A DNA stretch of 64,000 bases from Hydrangea macrophylla. Its lineage: Eukaryota > Streptophyta > Magnoliopsida > Cornales > Hydrangeaceae. The notes under the pieces are model-generated. The model was not told the DNA's origin. It saw only the letters and a list, made by a program, of their open reading frames with translations, and ran no database searches. The DNA is taken from positions 49,417,033 through 49,481,032 of the forward strand of contig CM066987.1 of assembly GCA_033977485.1 (NCBI GenBank). Direction: 5' to 3'. Shown here in pieces: positions 23,901-34,799 of this stretch (position 1 is the stretch's first letter; each line of letters starts with the position of its first letter). The position numbers were made by a program, and so were the translations under genes.

Positions 23901-24961
23901 GTTTCATACAGAATCTGGATGAACCTTGTGTATACAAGAAGTGTGAAGGGAAAGTGGTGGCTTTTCTTGTGCTTTACGTTGACGACATTCTACTCATTGG
24001 AAATGATGTAGCGGCATTGTCAACGATCAAGGTTTGGCTAGCTAGTACTTTCGATATGAAGGATCTAGGAGAGGCGAGCTATATTCTTGGGATAAAGCTC
24101 TTTCGGGATCGCAAGCGAAAGATAATGGGATTATCTCAAGCTGGTTATATCGATAAAGTGCTAACTAGGTTTTCAATGGATAATTCGAAGAAAGGTTTGT
24201 TACCTTTCAGGCGTGGTTTAGCGTTCTCCAAGGACCAGTGTCCAAAGACACAGGAGGAGAGGAATCGCATGACAGGAATTCCCTATGCTTCAGCAGTGGG
24301 GAGTCTCATGTATGCGATGTTATGCACTAGACCAGATATCTGCTTTGTCGTTGGCATGGTTAGTAGATATCAGTCGAATCCAGGTCCAGAGCACTGGACA
24401 GCCGTCAAGCACATTCTTAAGTACTTGAGAAGAACTAAAGATTATATGCTTATGTACGGTGGAAGTGAGTTAATTCCAGTGGGATACACTGACTCGGATT
24501 TTATGTCAGATAAAGATTCGAGGAAGTCGACGTCCGGTCATCTCTTTATCTTGGGAGGTGGTGCTGTTAGTTGGAGGAGCATTAAGCAGAAATGCATTGC
24601 AGACTCAACTACAGAAGCTGAGTATGTGGTTGCTTGTGAAGCCTCAAAGGAAGCTGTTTGGCTCAAGAAGTTTCTTATGGAACTCGAGGTGGTACCAGTG
24701 TTGCTGTCGCCTATTACGCTTTATTGTGATAATAGTGGGGTAGTGGCTCAGTCCAAGGAGCCAAGGAACCACGGAAAGGGAAAGCACGTAGAGCGGAAAT
24801 ATCATCTTATCCGAGATATTGTTCAACGTGGAGATGTGACTGTCACCAAGATTGCCACCGCTGACAATCTTGGTGATCCGTTTACAAAGGCCTTGCCACA
24901 GAAGGTCTTTGATCATCATCGAGATAGTCTAGGTCTCAGATGTAATCTTGTATGGTTGTGA
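20956..24961 (+). pseudogene. Copia gag-pol polyprotein, interrupted
   Basis: Gag starts at 20956 (MSGSAFSPLATILTQNKLTG). A 20-bp tandem duplication (21094-21113 and 21114-21133) shifts the frame and a 1-bp-type indel near 21315 shifts it again; the main frame runs from about 21314. Domains in order: zinc knuckle CFQCGEKGHWKRNC; protease WCIDSSATNHIC; HHCC integrase finger (LWHMRLGH), whose last Cys is Tyr (CESYLEGK, 22424-22426); integrase DDE with HTDVCGP, FTNDHSRYG and [10 protein letters not shown] with YVDD (23975-23986); RNase H with GYTDSDF and TTEAEY. Stops are TGA 22688-22690, just before SDRGGEY where CGA is expected, and TAA 23399-23401. Both fit C-to-T change. The element is recent but not able to express a full polyprotein. 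Confidence 0.95.
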
Positions 24962-24976
24962 ATGCAAGTGGGAGGT

Positions 24977-26501
24977 TGTTGGGTTTTTGCCCTCAAACCA
25001 TTACTTTATGTATGAGACATTGACATTTTAATATATGGATATCAGGTTTACATTTCATTATGTATGTTTCTTTCATGAGATGATTGTTAATCCTTAAGTG
25101 TCATAGTAAGTAATTCGTGTGTGTATGAGATACATACAAGTGAGATATGAATTACTATTCTTTGATACTTAGAACAATGTCACAGTGGATGATGAGATTG
25201 GATACCTCATCAGGTCTACACTGTAGCATAATTAACTACCATTGGATGGAGTGATTAATCTCAATCACTAGAGTGTAGCTCTTAGTTGATATGCTAGTGC
25301 TTATAGTGCATTGACGGACCTGAGTTTCCTATTGACGCTCAAGGCTGTCAACAGTCAATAGGAACTCATAACTTGTATAAGGTACGTGTTCTCAATCTTG
25401 AGACGATTAAGAACACAGACTGTGGATATGACTGCTTTGACTTACCAATCAGTGAGGTCTATAGAAGATCAACACCTGGGTATCTTGGGTATGTCATGTT
25501 CATAGGGTTGTGAACATATATTGTCAAGATAGAATCTACCCTCTGATTCAGAGTAAGCATTCCCTTGAGAATGTCAACAAGTCGATTACTGAGTACTGCA
25601 GTCTTGTTGATAAGAGTTATCAACATGTTTGGTAATCATGAGAGGTGAATGGGACTCAAGGAATACAAGAAGCAATCATGATTCAGGTTGACAGTAACTG
25701 TTATCCGACTACCTGAATATGATTACGAATGCTGACGGTAGAGGGACATTAGTACACCATACAAGTCTAGTTATCGCTTCAGATATGTTCTTTTGCGTTG
25801 GAGTTCAGTTATTATTTTATAGTGGAATAAACATTAACTGACCAGTTAGTTAGTTTGATTTCAAAGAGTTTGATCACGGTGATTAACAAACTGGTCTGAG
25901 CCAACAATAAAGAACCTAGGAGGTCCCACTCTTAGCTCTGCCAGGATACTTGGAAAGACACTTGAGGAAGCTGTCAAGGCAGGTTCGATCGATTGAAGCT
26001 AGTTCGATCGATCGAAGTCATGGCAGGTTCGATCGATCGAGGATGATTCGATCGATCGAAGATGATTCGATCGATCGAATGTTCGATCGATCGAAGTCCT
26101 TCGATCGATTGAAGGATAGGTCGGTTCTGGGAATCTATAAATAGGGCAGCTGCGTTCTGGAAAGGTTGTTCGTCATTTTAAACGTCTATAGCTGCAGAAA
26201 CTGTTTTAGAGCCCCAAAACCTTCTCATTCCTCTCTATTAGAGATCCCACCGTCTCTAGTCTCTCCGGGAAGCATCCGTAGGAGACATAAGGGTGAAGAC
26301 AACCTAGTAGAGGCTGCTGCATCACCAAGGAGGAAGAAAATCAGAATTGGGTTCAAGACACTAAGGTATAACTCTTGTCCCCTCTGTATGTACGCATCTA
26401 TGGAATTGACGAGTAGTAGATCTTGGGCTACCAAATAAGTTTTATAACTAGATTATTTCCGCTGCGCGTTTAAAAATTAATTTAAACCTATTTTTCCATC
26501 A
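24977..26501 (+). repeat. 3' LTR of the Copia element (1525 bp)
   Basis: Nearly identical to the 5' LTR. The palindrome array (25984-26115) has seven units instead of six; the extra unit, TTCGATCGATCGAA at about 26082, explains the length difference. It ends CCATCA and is followed by TSD TGGAG. Confidence 0.95.
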
Positions 26502-26506
26502 TGGAG

Positions 26507-26907
26507 ATCTTCTTGTAAAAATCTAACTGAATTGAATTGGAAGAAAACCAATCATTCACTTAAAAAAAATGGATCGAATCAAACCAAACCAAACAATTGA
26601 CACCATACTCACTTCTCTGTCCTTTTAGCTAAGACACTCTACAACTCTGTTATTATTATTATTTTTTTGCACAGAAAAGTACTAATTTATATTAATGGAT
26701 GGAAACCCATCAATGTTGTAGAAAACCATAACAAGGCCCCCAAACACTCTACAGTTCTGTTAGTTTGCAAATTCAGAGAAAGAAATGAAAACAAGAAAGA
26801 AAACAATTTTCCTTGTACTCTAACAGTTGTTTTCTTCGTAGCTTAAAAACATTAGAGAACGAAGGTTATCAAAATATAATGTCAACCGAAGATAATAGGA
26901 AGAGAAC
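26507..26907. other. AT-rich flank between Copia and CACTA terminus
   Basis: No gene is seen. This is the pre-insertion DNA continuous with 17.7 kb. Confidence 0.5.
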
Positions 26908-27400
26908 ACTACAAGAAATGTGACTTTTTGTGGAGCGCATTCACGCCACAAATACTTTCCTTCGCGCCACAAAAAATCTTTTCCGAAGCATTCAACGCGT
27001 TGCTCGTGCGTTAGTTAATCCTGCGTCTCTGATAACGATTTGTGGCGCAGTCAACACGCTACAAATAAAAGTCGTTTGCATCAGAAATGGACATCTATTA
27101 TTGGGTATCTAATGCCCCACAAATAGTATAATTATCTATGAAGCGTAAATTTTGCGTCGCAAATAATTACTATTTGTTGCGCGTTGACTGCGCCACAAAT
27201 GGTTATCAAAAATTTAATGTAATTATATTTGCAACGCGCTCTGTGCGCCATAAATACTTTGAGCAAATTAGTCAAAGTAGCATTTGTGACACGACTTATG
27301 CGCCACAAATACCATAACCAAATTATATATGGTAGTATTTGTGACACAATAAGTGCACCACAAATACTACCTGCGAATTTAAAATTTAGATTTTTTTTCA
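26908..27400. mobile_element. CACTA-type terminus with subterminal repeats
   Basis: CACTACAAGAAAT at 26908 matches the usual terminal inverted repeat of plant CACTA (En/Spm) elements. It is followed over about 450 bp by many copies, in both orientations, of GCGCCACAAATA or close variants (about 26943, 26965, 27033, 27111, 27150, 27175, 27245, 27298, 27352). Such subterminal arrays bind CACTA transposase. I found no opposite end (TTTCTTGTAGTG) and no transposase in the window, so this is a truncated or remnant element. Confidence 0.7.
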
Positions 27401-27765
27401 TATTGTATACCTGCTACAATATCAAATCAATAAATTTGCAATCATAAACAGAAATTTTAAGCTCACAAAATAGTCATTCACATTTTTAGAAGATAAATCG
27501 AATAATTCATACAAAATAAGTCAATAAAATCACTAAATAAATCCAACATATCCATCATGTTCAATTCTGTCCAAAATAAGTCACTAAAGTTTTAGTGTCT
27601 CCGAATTTATAAAAAAACCAAAAAACAAAATCAATCCAAGGTTGGCAATCTTCCAATAAACTCCATGACACATATAAAAAAAACATAATTGAGCATTTAC
27701 AACCTGCAAGTAATAATAGATTATATATAAAACCAAAAAATAAAAAACTTATTATTCCCAAGTAT
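27401..27765. other. AT-rich non-coding stretch
   Basis: No gene or clear repeat between the CACTA remnant and the 177-bp tandem array. Confidence 0.5.
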
Positions 27766-29085
27766 TTGAAATTCTATTTTTTTTGCCTAACTCACAAACC
27801 GGGAATCCGATAAGGGTTCCGTTTATTCCCACAACTTTCTTTAGGTGTGTGTGAGGTGTCGGTGAAGTTCATTCCTTTCCAATCGGCGGTTCACCATTTC
27901 ACCCGTCAAAACCAAAACTAAGTTTTGTGAAGGCTACATGTTGAAATTCTATTTTTTTTTCGCCTAATTCGCAAATCGGGAGTCCAATAAGGGTCCCGTT
28001 TGTTCCCACAACTTTCTTTAGGCGTGTATGAATTGTCGGTGAAGTTTCATTCCTTTCCGATCGCCAATTCACCGTTTCACCCGTCAAAACCCCGAAACAA
28101 AGTTTTATAAAGACCTAAGTGATTGAAGTTATATTTTTCCGCCCCGGAAATCCAATAAGAGTCCTATTTGTTCCCACAACTTTCTTTAGGTGGGTGAGAG
28201 GATTGGTGAAGTTCCGTTCCTTTCCAGTCGACAGCTCATCGTTTCACCCGTCAAAACCCTGAAACTAAGTTTTATGAAAGCTACGTGTTTAAAATTCTAT
28301 TTTTTTTTTACTTAAATCGAAAATTGGGAATCCGACAAGGGTCCCATTTGTTCCCATAACTTTCTTTAGGCGTGTGTGAGGTGTCAGTGAAGTTCTGTTC
28401 CTTTCCAGTTGGTGGCTCACTGTTTCACCCGTCAAACCACGAAACTAAGTTTTATGAAGTCTATGTGTTTGAAATCTATTTTTTTACCTAATTCGCAAAC
28501 CGGTAATCCAATAAGGGTACAATTTGTCCCTACAACTTTCTTTAGAGGTGTGAGAAGTGTCGGTGAATTTCCATTCCTTTCCAGTCGGCGGTTCACCATT
28601 TCACCCGTCAAAACCTCAAAATTAAGTTTTATGAAGGCTACATGTTTGAAATTCTTTTTTTTTCGCCCAATTTGCAAACTGGGAATCCGATAAGAGTCCT
28701 GTTTGTTCCCATAACTTTATTTAGGCGTGTGTGAGGTGTTGGTGATGTTCCGTTTCTTTTCGGTCAACGGTTCACCGTTTCACCCGTCAAAAACCCCTGA
28801 AACCAATTTTTATGAAGGCTACGTGTTTGAAATTTTATTTTTTCACCTAACTCGCAAATTCAGAGTTTGGTAAGGGTCCCGTTTGTTACCACAACTTTCT
28901 TTAGGCGTGTGTTAGGTGTTGGTGAAGTTCCATTCCATTACGGTCGGTGGTTCACCGTTTCACCCGTCAAAACCCCTGAAACTAATTTTTATGAAGGCTA
29001 CGTGTTTGAAACTCTATTTTTTGCCTAACTCGCAAATCGGGATTTCGGTAAGGGTCCCGTTTGTACCACAACTTTCTTTAAGAGA
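27766..29085. repeat. tandem array, eight units of about 177 bp
   Basis: The landmark ACAACTTTCTTTA (or one-base variants) occurs at 27831, 28008, 28176, 28356, 28532, 28711, 28891 and 29068, spacings 168-180. Each unit also has TTCACCGTTTCACCCGTCAAAA, given here only by its core CACCGTTTCACCCGTC, and TTTTATGAAGGCTACGTG. Units are diverged, so the array is old. Unit length is in the range common for plant satellites. Confidence 0.9.
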
Positions 29086-29478
29086 AACTCCAGTTGGGGG
29101 TATGAAGTATATGGTTTAAATTAAAGTTGTTAAGTAACATCATATTCTTGGATGAAAATATCCAGAACAAGCCCTTATAAAAAATTTTGAAGCTATTTTT
29201 ACAGCATTATGGAAGGATGGGCACAGTTTTAAGTCAAGATCAGATCAAACAACCAAGGACTAGGAAGACATTGCCAACCAACACACACAATAAAAATAAA
29301 TAATGGGCTTTTCTCGAGCAACTCAACACATTCAGAGCTTAGAGATTTTTTCAAGCTTATAATTGACAAAAAGAGCTAAAGTGAGATTATATATGAAACT
29401 AGGGTCAGTAAACTACATATGGGAGAGCATGCAGAAACTAATAGGAAGAGAATTCTGATACTGACCACCATTTAAGTC

Positions 29479-29789
29479 TCATAAAAATACAGCATTAACG
29501 AATTCTATTGGAATAAAGGGTTGGAGGTCTTCTACACCTTCGCCAACACCCACAAACTTTACAGGGATGCCAAGCTCATCAACCACACTAACCTGCCAGC
29601 AGAAATAGTAATACATGGCACATAAATTACAAAACCTTTTCAGCATCGATGCATGAGAGCCAATGAGAGTTAGGCATCACAATAAAGGGATAAAAAAGAA
29701 TTCTTGGGGAAAAACTGCTAGTATACCATGCACCCACCTCTAGCAGAACCGTCAAGGTTTGTCCAAATAAAACTTGTGATTCCAACGAC
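29479..29789 (-). pseudogene. CPFTSY: cpFtsY-like (chloroplast SRP receptor) last two exons
   Basis: Exon A (29789-29727) follows TTGCAG and reads VVGITSFIWTNLDGSARGGC, ending ATG|GTATAC. Exon B (29592-29479) follows CTGGCAG and reads VSVVDELGIPVKFVGVGEGV then EDLQPF...FVNAVFL and TGA. Phases agree. This is the C-terminal part of the FtsY GTPase, the thylakoid SRP receptor that works with cpSRP54 in light-harvesting protein targeting. The family has T-K-L-D-G as guanine-specificity motif; here it is TNLDG, and three other normally conserved residues also differ (GF to SF, L to W, V to M). The catalytic exons are not upstream as far as I can see. I infer a decayed fragment; a real gene with distant exons is less likely. 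Confidence 0.7.
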
Positions 29790-30000
29790 CTGCAATTGAA
29801 GTTTTGGTCAAACAAAATACACAACAGTCTTAACTCAGTGTAGAAGTGGGAAAATAGGATATTATCATTAAAAATACTGCGAGTGATTTCCCCTCTAAGA
29901 ACAAACACTCAATTCTAACTCTTCAATCACTATAGAACAAGAGTGTCTCTTAAAGAAGAGTAATGCTATGCTTCCCAAATATTGAATCTCAAATCCCAAA

Positions 30001-32967
30001 TACATTGTTGGATTTGTGACAAAAACTCATAAGAAGACGAAGACGAAGATGAAGACAATAAACTAGAGAAGCTGCAATCTGCCCGAGTGGGCGAGGGAAT
30101 GAGAGATCTCTGCTGGATATCCTGGAATGCCACCCATTGGAGAAGGGCACGTGTAGCAGCAACAGAAACTCTTGTTTCTTATTAGGTTTAGGTTTCCAAA
30201 GAGATAAGGTTTCCTATTCCTATATGGTTTCTTGTAGAAGAAGAGTTTTCTATTATTATAAGACTAGGATTTGTATCACTAGAAATATAGGATCAAATCC
30301 ATAGGGGAGAGAGATCCCAATCTTAGAGAGAGAAGAGAAAATCCCACATAGAGAAGAGAGAGACTCTATAAAAAGAGTGAGGAAAATAATAGAAAAGAGA
30401 GAGGTGAGGGATTGGTTGTCTTGTAGGGTTTATTATCAATAGAGAGGTCATCTTTGCCTTAATTCTTTTGCTTGCTTTTCTATTGCCTTGTTCGTGTGAT
30501 TGTTTTGTGATTATCGTGATCACACAAGGAGAGGTCTTGGACGGGTATATTGCTTGATCACTAATTATATCCCAACAAGTGGTATCAGAGCTGAGGTTCA
30601 TGGTTCCATGGTAACTACAAACAATTCAATGGGTGATGCACGGATCGCGATAGAGAAGTTTGATGGTAAAAAAGAATTTTAACCTCTGGAAGGTGCGGAT
30701 GAAGGATGCCTTGGTTCAACAAGGTGTTGCTGAGGCTTTATATGGCAAAGCTAATAAACCTACCAGGATGACCGATGCAGATTGGGATCGAAAAAACTCA
30801 AAAGTCGTAAGCACCATACACTTGAGTTTGGATGATGATGTGGTGTATGATGTGATTGAAGAAACCTCGGAGGAAGCGATGTGGAAGAAGCTAGAGGATC
30901 CTTACATGGGAAAGAACTTTACCAACCGGCTAGTATTGAAGCAGCATATGTACTTGTTCAAGCAGAAGGAGGAGGATGACCTTAAATAAAGGTCACATCG
31001 GTGCTTTCAACAAGTTGTTGTGCGACTTATCCAATGTAGGTGTAAAACTCGACGATGAAGACAAGGCAATTATTTTATTAACCTCGGTAAAGTCTTCCTA
31101 CCCGTAGTTATTTAGCACAATGCTCTATGGGAAAGGTACTATTACATTAGAGCAGGTGAAGACGGCCTTATTCTCATGCGAGAAGATGGATAAGAAAAAA
31201 GAGACGAAGGAGGAAGCACAAGCCCTTGTTGCTCTCAACAAGAAGAAGAAGAAGAATTAGCGAGAAAAGAAAACCAATAGAGGAGGTGGTGGTGAAGGAG
31301 CACGAGATATTCGGCCGTGGAAGGAGAGAGAATGTTACTACTGTGGTGAAATTGGTCACATTATCTTTTGACTGTCCTCAAAGAAAGAAGGGTACTACTG
31401 TAAATGGAAAGGATGAGGGGAGAATTGATGTCGTTTATGATTATACTATGTCAATCGCAAGTGAAGAGAAGAGGACGAATGAATGGTTGCTTAATTCAAC
31501 GTGTTTTTCCCATATTTGTTCACATAAAGAGTGGTTCTTGTCCTATCAACCGATTGAGGGAAAGGTCTATGGGGAACAACATAAGTGAGAAGGTGAAGAG
31601 AATTGGCACTATCATGATCAAGACTCTCAACGGCTTGACAAGGTTACTAAACGATGTCAGCCATGTTCCAGGCTTGAATAGGAATGTAATCTCTTTGGGT
31701 GTGTTAGACTCGAAAGGATGCTCCATTGTAGTGGGTAAGGGCATGATGAAGGTGAAGAGGAACTCAAGGGGCATGTTAGTGGGTAGAATGGTTGGGAACT
31801 TGTAATTTGTATATCCTTTTGGGAAATACAATGGTGAGCGGGAGTGGTCACAAAGGAGGTGAAGGAGAAGTAGGAGCCGGTGAAGAAGGCTCCAGCAACC
31901 TTAGTGACACCAACTATTTTTACAAGAGGTGAAGATGTAAGCCACAGCAATGAGGCCAAGTTTATGTGTCATTCCCATGGAGATGGAGAGAAGAAGAGTA
32001 GGGCAATCGTGCGATGGTCCAAAAAGATGACGAGAAAAGATGTTGGGCACTCGTACGTTGCTCCCATGGCATTGGTGAGATGAGATGTTGGGGTAAAGTC
32101 CAAGCCCAAGGTGGTGATGACTACCATGATGAAGATGATGATGTTGGTAACGGCCTTGGTGTAGCTTCATTGTTTCTTGGATCCATAGATGATGAGGATT
32201 TGAGAAACATCAAGTCTACATAGATGATGATAGGAAGGTGGCAAAGATGGTGAGGTGATGAGGATTGATAAATAACCCGAAGACAATGAGGTGATGATGG
32301 TGATGAGATTTTTGTCAAGGTGAAGAATGTTGGCTTTATGACAAAAACTCATAAGAAGACGAAGATGAAGACAAGAAACCAAAGAAGGTGCAGTCCGCCT
32401 GAGCGGACCACCCGGGCGGGTGAGGGAACGAGAGATCTCTGCTGGACATCCTGGAATGTTGCCTGCTGGAGAAGCCGCCCGAGCAGGCACTGACCAGCGG
32501 GCCGCCCGAGCGAGCACGGAAAGCAGTAGCAACAGAAACTCTTGTCTCATATTTCGTTTAGGTTTCCAAAGAGAAAGGGTTCCCTATTCCTATATGTTTC
32601 CTGTAGAAGAAGAGTTTCCTATTATTATAGGACTACGATTTGCATCACTATAAATATAGGATCAAATCCATAGGGGAAAGAGTTTCCAATCTTAGAGAGA
32701 GAAGAGAGAATCCCACACAATTGTATTTTCCTACGAGAAGAGAGAGACTCTAGAAAAAGAGTGAGGAAAAATAATGGAGAAGAGAGAGGTGAGGGATTGG
32801 TTGTCTTGTAGGGTTTATTATCAATAGAGAGGTCGTCTTTTCCTTCATTATTTTGCTTGCTTTTCTATTGCCTTGTTCGTGTGCTTGTTTTTTGATTGTC
32901 GTGACCACACAAGGAGAGGTCTTGGGTGGGTATATTGCTTGATCTCCAATTATATCCCAAAATTCAT
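30001..32967 (+). mobile_element. internally deleted Copia LTR element, non-autonomous
   Basis: 5' LTR 30006-30577 and 3' LTR 32328-32962, both beginning TGTTGG and ending in TATATCCCAA-type sequence; TSD TACAT/TTCAT with one mismatch. The primer-binding site TGGTATCAGAGCT at 30580 is canonical for initiator tRNA-Met. TATA box CTATAAAAAG near 30366. The 3' LTR is longer (635 versus 572 bp) because of a GC-rich insertion around 32400-32515. RT, integrase and RNase H are absent. The element must have relied on other Copia elements. Confidence 0.85.
30598..31805 (+). pseudogene. Copia gag and protease remnant
   Basis: Starts MVTTNNSMGDARIAIEKFDG, then shifts frame into FNLWKVRMKDALVQQ and EEAMWKKLEDPYMGKNFTNR, typical Copia gag. 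A zinc knuckle (CYYCGEIGHI) lies near 31339-31370 with an extra T before its last Cys. A protease-like block (WLLNSTCFSHIC) follows at about 31483. Frames change several times. No pol is left; 31810-32327 is GATGA-rich filler with no recognised domain. Confidence 0.8.
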
Positions 32968-33058
32968 GTCGCAGTGAGACCACCTTCAATCACTGCCACA
33001 TTTATTTGGGAAACATTTGGGATACCAAATTTGGGAGCATAGAATTACTCCTTAAAGA

Positions 33059-33726
33059 AATGATTAGTTTGATAAGTGAATGTGGTAACATGAACTAGGG
33101 AGCAGAAACAGGATAGGTCTGTGTATGTCCTGTGGGTTTCCTATCATTGGCAACAATTTGGAATTTCTAAATCAAGTTTCTTATCAACTAGGTAAAACAG
33201 ATGTGGTTTGTTATTTTATTAGGGGTAGCAAAGAACTTTGGTATCTTACAAGTAGGATATAAGAAACACTTTTGGCCTTCTTTAACATAGGTATAATATT
33301 ACAGAGGAAGCAAAAAACTGACAGCATATAAAGAGGGTGGAGAGGAAAAAAAGAAAAAACAATGTTAGTCATATTGCGTTCCACATACTATCTAAACTTT
33401 ATGCATTCAACATTGGCTTTAATTGGTAGTTCTACTTTAGTTGTAAAGAAGGAAAAAAGGAAGAGAAAATTATGTAAATATTGAACAATGAAGAAAACTG
33501 AAACAAGCCAACATGCATGATCTCTATGTCCCCATATAGAATGAGTCACATAAAATGCTCTCTATCAAGATGCTTGCAACAATTCCCTGATATCATATCC
33601 TTTGAGCTGTACACAAGTAGATAGACAAAACTTTCAGCACTAATTGCAAAATAATATGCAAACAATAAGGTCCTATTTTGCCTATAAGGCTCCAAACTAA
33701 ACAAGGGGGAACTCAGATAAATATTT

Positions 33727-33757
<31 letters not shown>

Positions 33758-34790
33758 GGAAGTTCTGCTTCGTGATGCATTTAGTGTTATTACAAAGCAT
33801 TTTGCATATGACAAAGAAACAAAAAGGTAAATAATTCACCTGAAGAAAGGTGAGAAGTAAGATTACTCCCGAGTTCTAGATCTTAGGTGTCGATTTGGTT
33901 CGCAGAGTCATCTCCTCCGGTGTCAATTTGGTTCGCACATAGCTTGTTCGCACAAATTTGGTGTCGATTTCTCATTTCGTTCGCCGCCATCTCCTCCAAC
34001 TCTTCCAGTGCCAATGTAGTTCGCAACAATCTCTGGTTGCGAATATCTCCCATAGCATCGATCAAGAGAGAACTAGATCGGCACCATAAACAGAAAACCA
34101 TATCCTCATTGATAGTGATGATGGAGATACTTACTGATCTTCGTCGATCATGTCGAAGGCTATGATGGTAACGACGGATTTAGTGAGCAAAAGTTATAAT
34201 GACGTGAAATGCTAGAACGATGGTGGCATATCTGGTCACTGAAGCCTACGACACCTAAATTTTATTTAAGTGAGTTTTTTAATGTTTTAAGTGAAATTTC
34301 ACTTAATATTTCGTGAACTTTCCGATATTAAGTAAAAGTTAGACATTAGTAAGAAAATTAATTGCCACAGACTTAGTAAAGTGAATTTCACTTGGCTCTT
34401 TTTTTTCTTCAAATTTCTACGGTGTCAATTGAAATTTTAAAAGATTTAGTTAAATGAAATTTTAATTAACTTTTTTTTTTCAAATTGCCCATCAATCGGC
34501 TGAAATTGCCACCGATTTAGTATTTTTTTTCTCAAATCGATTACGTGAAAATTCAATTAACTTTTTTTTCCATAAAATTTCTATCGGCGGTGGTATTATT
34601 TGGAAAGGTCTCGTCATGTAGATTCTAAGAATTTAATTTTGGGGCATTTAGCCAAAGGCCCCTAAAATCTATGGAATAAATTATAAAGCCCATGGCCCAA
34701 ACCAATAGTTTCTAAACCTCCTCCAATGATACAAAGAAAAAAATAACCCTCTCTCTCCATAAACCCAACACATGAGACAGAAAATCAAAA
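33059..34790. other. intergenic DNA with (GT)n/G-run
   Basis: No gene is supported. (GT)n followed by a G run of about 18 covers 33727-33759. At 33885-34030 a motif like GTCGATTTGGTTCGCA is repeated three times with changes. The rest is AT-rich. Confidence 0.5.
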
Positions 34791-34799
34791 CCAGAAAAA

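Larger units (their letters stand above)
17744..26506 (+). mobile_element. complete Copia LTR retrotransposon with 5-bp TSD TGGAG
   Basis: TSD TGGAG at 17744-17748 and 26502-26506. 5' LTR 17749-19258 (TGTTGGG...CCATCA), 3' LTR 24977-26501. The primer-binding site at 19261 (TGGTATCAAAGCC) is complementary to initiator tRNA-Met with one change. A purine tract (AAGTGGGAGG) precedes the 3' LTR. The internal region carries gag, protease, integrase, RT and RNase H in Copia order. By eye the LTRs differ at only about 15-20 positions, mostly transitions, plus one repeat unit, so the insertion is recent. The coding region is broken by a 20-bp duplication, a small indel and two stops. Confidence 0.95.
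29949..33058. mobile_element. hAT-like MITE (8-bp TSD CTTAAAGA) split by a Copia insertion
   Basis: TSD CTTAAAGA at 29949-29956 and 33051-33058. The left end (29957) is AGAGTAATGCTATGCTTCCC; the right end, reverse complemented, is GAGTAATTCTATGCTCCC. Without its insertion the MITE is only about 130 bp. The 2.96-kb Copia derivative at 30006-32962 sits inside it. Confidence 0.8.
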
